From assembly GCA_035606695.1 (NCBI GenBank), contig DATNEW010000014.1:29881-93880 (forward strand): a stretch of 64,000 bases of DNA, written 5' to 3'. The number at the start of each line of letters is the position of its first letter. Position 1 is the first letter of the stretch. The translations under genes and the position numbers were made by a program. The notes under the pieces are model-generated. The model did not search any database and was not told the origin of the DNA. It worked only from the letters and a program-made list of their open reading frames with translations. Positions 60,647 to 64,000 of this stretch are shown piece after piece. This DNA is from Gemmatimonadaceae bacterium. Lineage in GTDB: Bacteria; Gemmatimonadota; Gemmatimonadetes; Gemmatimonadales; Gemmatimonadaceae.

Positions 60647-61045
60647 TGAGTCCGTCCCATGGTCGGTCCGATCGTCCGAACGAGTCGTCCCGTCTCGTCG
60701 AGAAACTCGCGACGAAGGCGCGCTTCCAGCTCCTCATTGTCAAGAAGGGATTGTCGTGTGTGTCGCTCGCCGCCGGCGGATGGCGGCGAGCGGCTGGCGT
60801 TCGGGCGCGGGAGTACAAGTTTATGAATAATGGTGATTTTTCAACAGTCAATCTTCTGTAAGAACGCTCACGCACCTCGAGGTAACTGCATGGTGCTCGC
60901 TGCATTCATTCCGACGTGGACGACTACGTGGCTCGATCTGGTATAGCGGCTCTTGCCATCGCTTCAGGCTCACATCCACACGCAGCTGCTCGACGACGCG
61001 CTTATCGGTATGATCCAACGACCATCGGTGCCAGCGCCGATGTCC
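60647..61045. other. Intergenic region with hairpin
   Basis: No gene is seen in these 400 bases. An 11-base stem CGCTCGCCGCC (60764-60774) and GGCGGCGAGCG (60782-60792) with a 7-base loop is present, without a T tract on either side. It may be a transcription-related hairpin ending the permease 6 transcript. The stretch 60820-60850 (GTTTATGAATAATGGTGATT) is unusually AT-rich and could hold a promoter. Confidence 0.4.
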
Positions 61046-63478
61046 TCATTGCGCATTGAGCGCCGCGAGCGCGCTCACCGTCCCGGCGCGAACGGATGGA
61101 CGGGCGGTTGCGGCGATCGCCACGAACACGACAACGAACGCTCCGCCGACGAGCGATACCAAGTCGCCGCGTTGGAGCGCGAGGCCGAGCGCCGGGTGAA
61201 GCGCGGCGAGGACGAGAACACCCGCCACACCGCCGGCGAGCGACCACCGCCCGATTCGCTCGATCAATGCGGATGCGATCTGCCGAGGAGACGCGCCGAG
61301 CGCGAGACGGATCGCATTCGCATGTGCGTCGGCCGCGGCGACGAACGTCACCGCGCCGTAGATGCCGACGACGATCAGAATCATCGCGCTCAACGCGAAG
61401 ACAGACAGGACGCTGAGTTGAAAGATTTGTAATGCATACGTCGCTCGCACTTTCGCGCGAAGTGGTGCCGCGTCATCCAGCGCAAGGGACGGATCCAGCT
61501 CGCGGAGCGAGCGGCGAACGCCGTCGATCGGAGCCGGCCCCTGTGAGCGAAGCGCGATCACCGTATGAGGAAACGAGGCCTGCGCGTCCGAGAGATAGAT
61601 AATTGGTGAATCCGGGCTTCCGAGATCTTTCTCCTTCGCGTTTGCGACGACGCCCACGATCGCGAACTCCTGCGGCTCGTCCGCTCCTGGCGGCGTCAGC
61701 GTAACGGAGCGACCTACAGGACTGGCGCTGCCGAATGCTTGATGCACGAACGCTTCATTGACGATGGCGACGAGCGGAGCGTTCGGCCCGTCTGTCGCTT
61801 CGATCACTCGGCCCTTCCGTACGGCGATGCCAAGCGTTCGAAAAAAGTTCGGGCTCACGGCTCGAAGCGCCGCGGTTGACGATGAATCCGCCGCACTTCC
61901 AGCGTCGCGCAGCTTGTAGGCGCTCGACATGAGACCGCCGCTGAGCGGCATGAGGCTCGCCACGGCTGCGGACTGCGCGCCAGGCAGCGCTCGAACGCGA
62001 TCGAGAAGCTGATGCGTGAGATTCCAACGAGCCATCGCCGTGCGGTAACGCATGCCGCGCATCGGTATCGTGGCCGTGGTCACGCCGGAGGTCTCGAAGC
62101 CTGGCTTCACCGAATTGAGCCGCGCATATCGCGTGTAGAGCGCGGCCGTCGCACCAAACAGAATCGTGGCCAGAGCGGTTTGTGCGATGATGAACGCGCC
62201 CAACGCGCGCGTGCGCGCCCGCGAACCCGACGTCGTGCGTGATTCGTTCATGAACCGCTTGACATCGAGACGACGAACCCAGAGCGTCGACGCGAACACG
62301 GAGACGAAAGCGGCAGCGAACGCAACGACGGCGGCGAACGCGGTCGTCGTCGCCGTCCACGCGATGCCGTTTTGGCGCGGCAGAGCGACAGGAGCAACGC
62401 CAAGCAGCGTCGACCGCGCCAGTGTTCCCAATGGAATGGCCACGACGAACGCGGCGAGTCCCAGGAGCGCTGACTCCGCGACGATGAGGCCCATCACCTG
62501 CGATCCGGAGGCACCGAGCGCGAGGCGGATGCCGTAGGCCGCGCGGCGGACAGTCGTGCGCGCCAGCATCGCCGCGGACGCGTTCGCGCACGCGATGAGC
62601 AGCAGAACCGCGACGCACGATGACAGGAAGACGATTGCAGGCTTCACACGGCCGACGATCATGTCGCGCAGTCCGAGTGCCCGGATCTTCCAGCCCGCGT
62701 TTACCGGCGCATCGTCTTGGCGCGCCGAAGCAGCCAGTGCCGCGAGCCGAATCTCCAACTGTTGGCGCGACACGCCGCGCGCCAAACGAGCGACCGCCGT
62801 GAGATCTCTGCTGCCGCGCCGCATCATCATCGGCGGTGGCGGCCGGCGCGGCACCCAGAGCCCGACATCGCGATCCATGGCCGGGCTTCGAGGAAATTCA
62901 AATTGTTCATCGGTAATGCCAATGACCGTGTACGCGTCGCCGTCGATCGTGATCGAGCGGCCAAGCAGTGAACGATCGGCGCCATATCGCCGCTTCCACA
63001 GCGCGTTCGACACGACGACGACGTGCGCCGGAGTGTCCCCGGCATCTCCGGCTTCGATGCCGCGGCCGAGCGCGGGCCGAACACCGAGCGTGCGGAACAA
63101 CGCGTCGTCGACGTTGCCGGCGATCACTCGTTCGGCGTCGTTGTCGCCGCTGAGGACTGCTTCCGAATACGAGAATGCGGTCACGGATTCGACCTCTCGC
63201 ATCGCCTGATACCGCGGCAGATTGGTGTACGCGATACCACCCGGATCGAGTCGCCGATCCGGCTGGAACTCCTGAATGACGACGAGGGACTCCGGATCTC
63301 GATAGGGAAGGGGCCGGAGAATCACGCCGCGCGTCACGGTGAAGATCGCCGCGCTTGCCGCCACGCCGATGGCGATCGTCAGTGTGATGAACACCGCGGC
63401 GACGAAGTCGCGCCGCAGCTGCGCCGACGCGTCGCGAACCGCGAGCCGGACGCTGGACAGGAATTGGCGGGTCCGCAT
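61046..63478 (-). CDS. ADOP-family FtsX-like permease 6
   Basis: Permease of 810 residues without a prefix domain, like copy 3: it starts with VRLAVRDASAQLRRDFVAAV and helix 1 (VFITLTIAIGVAASAAIFTV). The first FtsX unit reads IVFLSSCVAVLLLIACANAS, and the C-terminal one FALSAMILIVVGIYGAVTFV. The usual final P-x-R-x-A-x(3)-DP motif is replaced by TARPSVRAGTVSALAALN, a divergent ending. There is no padR neighbour. Absence of the prefix correlates with absence of PadR in both such copies in this window. Confidence 0.88.
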   Translation of the reverse strand: MRTRQFLSSVRLAVRDASAQLRRDFVAAVFITLTIAIGVAASAAIFTVTRGVILRPLPYRDPESLVVIQEFQPDRRLDPGGIAYTNLPRYQAMREVESVTAFSYSEAVLSGDNDAERVIAGNVDDALFRTLGVRPALGRGIEAGDAGDTPAHVVVVSNALWKRRYGADRSLLGRSITIDGDAYTVIGITDEQFEFPRSPAMDRDVGLWVPRRPPPPMMMRRGSRDLTAVARLARGVSRQQLEIRLAALAASARQDDAPVNAGWKIRALGLRDMIVGRVKPAIVFLSSCVAVLLLIACANASAAMLARTTVRRAAYGIRLALGASGSQVMGLIVAESALLGLAAFVVAIPLGTLARSTLLGVAPVALPRQNGIAWTATTTAFAAVVAFAAAFVSVFASTLWVRRLDVKRFMNESRTTSGSRARTRALGAFIIAQTALATILFGATAALYTRYARLNSVKPGFETSGVTTATIPMRGMRYRTAMARWNLTHQLLDRVRALPGAQSAAVASLMPLSGGLMSSAYKLRDAGSAADSSSTAALRAVSPNFFRTLGIAVRKGRVIEATDGPNAPLVAIVNEAFVHQAFGSASPVGRSVTLTPPGADEPQEFAIVGVVANAKEKDLGSPDSPIIYLSDAQASFPHTVIALRSQGPAPIDGVRRSLRELDPSLALDDAAPLRAKVRATYALQIFQLSVLSVFALSAMILIVVGIYGAVTFVAAADAHANAIRLALGASPRQIASALIERIGRWSLAGGVAGVLVLAALHPALGLALQRGDLVSLVGGAFVVVFVAIAATARPSVRAGTVSALAALNAQ

Positions 63479-63694
63479 GAGCTACCCGCCGTGCGGCGAG
63501 TCGTCGCCGCGAGCCATGGTCGGCACGAGCTTCGCGCACTTCATTGTCCTCATACGTCCCTCACTCGGTCACGTGGTGGGCAGCACCGGAAACATTGTTC
63601 ACGTGCACCGAGCGCGAAGGGACTAAAGTCTCATGTCTTCGCCTCGCGATTTCTCTCGACAAGGAGCCTTGCCTCGTCGCCAGCGCGACGGCGC

Positions 63695-64000
63695 TTACTG
63701 CTTGACCGCCGTGAAGCTGCTGCTGGCCGGGAAGAGCGTTCCTGTGGTCGACGTCGACGTCGAATTCACGATGCCCGTGAAGATCGACGACAGCGAGCAC
63801 GCGCCGCAGGGATTGCCGATGAATAGACGGAGCGTATCGCCATTCACCGTGCCGATGACAGTCTCGATGACGCCGACACCGCCGACGTTGGTCGACGTGC
63901 CGTTGACGAGACCCGTGACGCTTTGTCCGAGCGCGAAGGTGATCGGCACCGTCGATCCGGGAAGCGTCCCTACCCAGGTACCCGTGGTGTTCACCGTGGG
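63695..64000 (-). CDS. C-terminus of exported beta-rich protein (partial)
   Basis: Only the last 100 residues or so lie in the window; the start is beyond the right edge. It reads as a Thr/Gly/Ser-rich beta sequence (GTWVGTLPGSTVPITFALGQ, then GVGVIETVIGTVNGDTLRLF) with two cysteines in GNPCGACSL. In style it resembles the mature part of the lipoprotein at 11160-11669, so it is probably a secreted or lipid-anchored protein. It ends at 63695 with TAVKQ and a stop. Confidence 0.6.
   Translation of the reverse strand, partial: PTVNTTGTWVGTLPGSTVPITFALGQSVTGLVNGTSTNVGGVGVIETVIGTVNGDTLRLFIGNPCGACSLSSIFTGIVNSTSTSTTGTLFPASSSFTAVKQ

Overview
The window looks like chromosomal DNA of a GC-rich, Gram-negative soil-type bacterium. 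It is most likely a Gemmatimonadota member; Acidobacteriota is the main alternative. The basis is indirect: six very large FtsX/MacB-type permeases of the ADOP kind, four of them each beside a PadR regulator, many short exported lipoproteins, and strongly GC-biased third codon positions outside the island described below. No rRNA or ribosomal marker is present, so the phylum is an inference.

Layout. 0.5-11.7 kb is ordinary chromosome: a soluble histidine kinase, a B12-binding radical SAM enzyme, the ammonium channel amt overlapping a small exported or outer-membrane protein gene, a GH43 glycosidase, a hypothetical protein, a large Ig-like/fibronectin-like lipoprotein, a secreted metallophosphoesterase and a glycine-rich lipoprotein.

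11.84-28.49 kb is a tRNA-Lys-anchored genomic island made of two tandem related elements. The intact tRNA-Lys(TTT) gene lies at 28447-28519 on the minus strand. Its 3' 43 bases recur in direct orientation at 13157 and 11841. Element A (about 1.3 kb) carries only an HTH antitoxin-like gene coupled to a nucleotidyltransferase. Element B (about 15.3 kb) is packed with defence-type genes: a frameshifted ankyrin/HTH protein, a coupled pair (unknown plus DUF4365-like nuclease), an unknown HEAT-like protein, a small acidic protein, a type II-like restriction-modification set with Vsr, a group-II-like reverse transcriptase with a structured 500-base leader, and a three-gene ABC-3C operon (DUF4297 nuclease, middle component, SMC-like ATPase). 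The two elements share both end sequences and I find no integrase in either.

28.7-63.5 kb is a region expanded with ADOP permeases (six copies), four of them paired with padR genes (28739, 39332, 45531, 53462). Among these lie a hydrolase-YceI-TPR fusion, lipoproteins, a possible zinc metallopeptidase, a HEAT-like exported protein, an HxlR regulator and two tandem paralogous membrane beta-propeller proteins with a pilin-like segment. Two decayed genes were recovered by reading across stops: an NAD-dependent epimerase remnant at 39.5 kb and a RidA fragment at 32.6 kb. The last feature, at the right edge, is the C-terminus of an exported protein.

How it fits together: the ADOP/PadR units probably act as regulated envelope export or stress modules, while the tRNA-Lys locus is a repeated landing site for small, integrase-less defence cargo elements. 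All functional calls are by motif recognition and reading only; no database search was possible.
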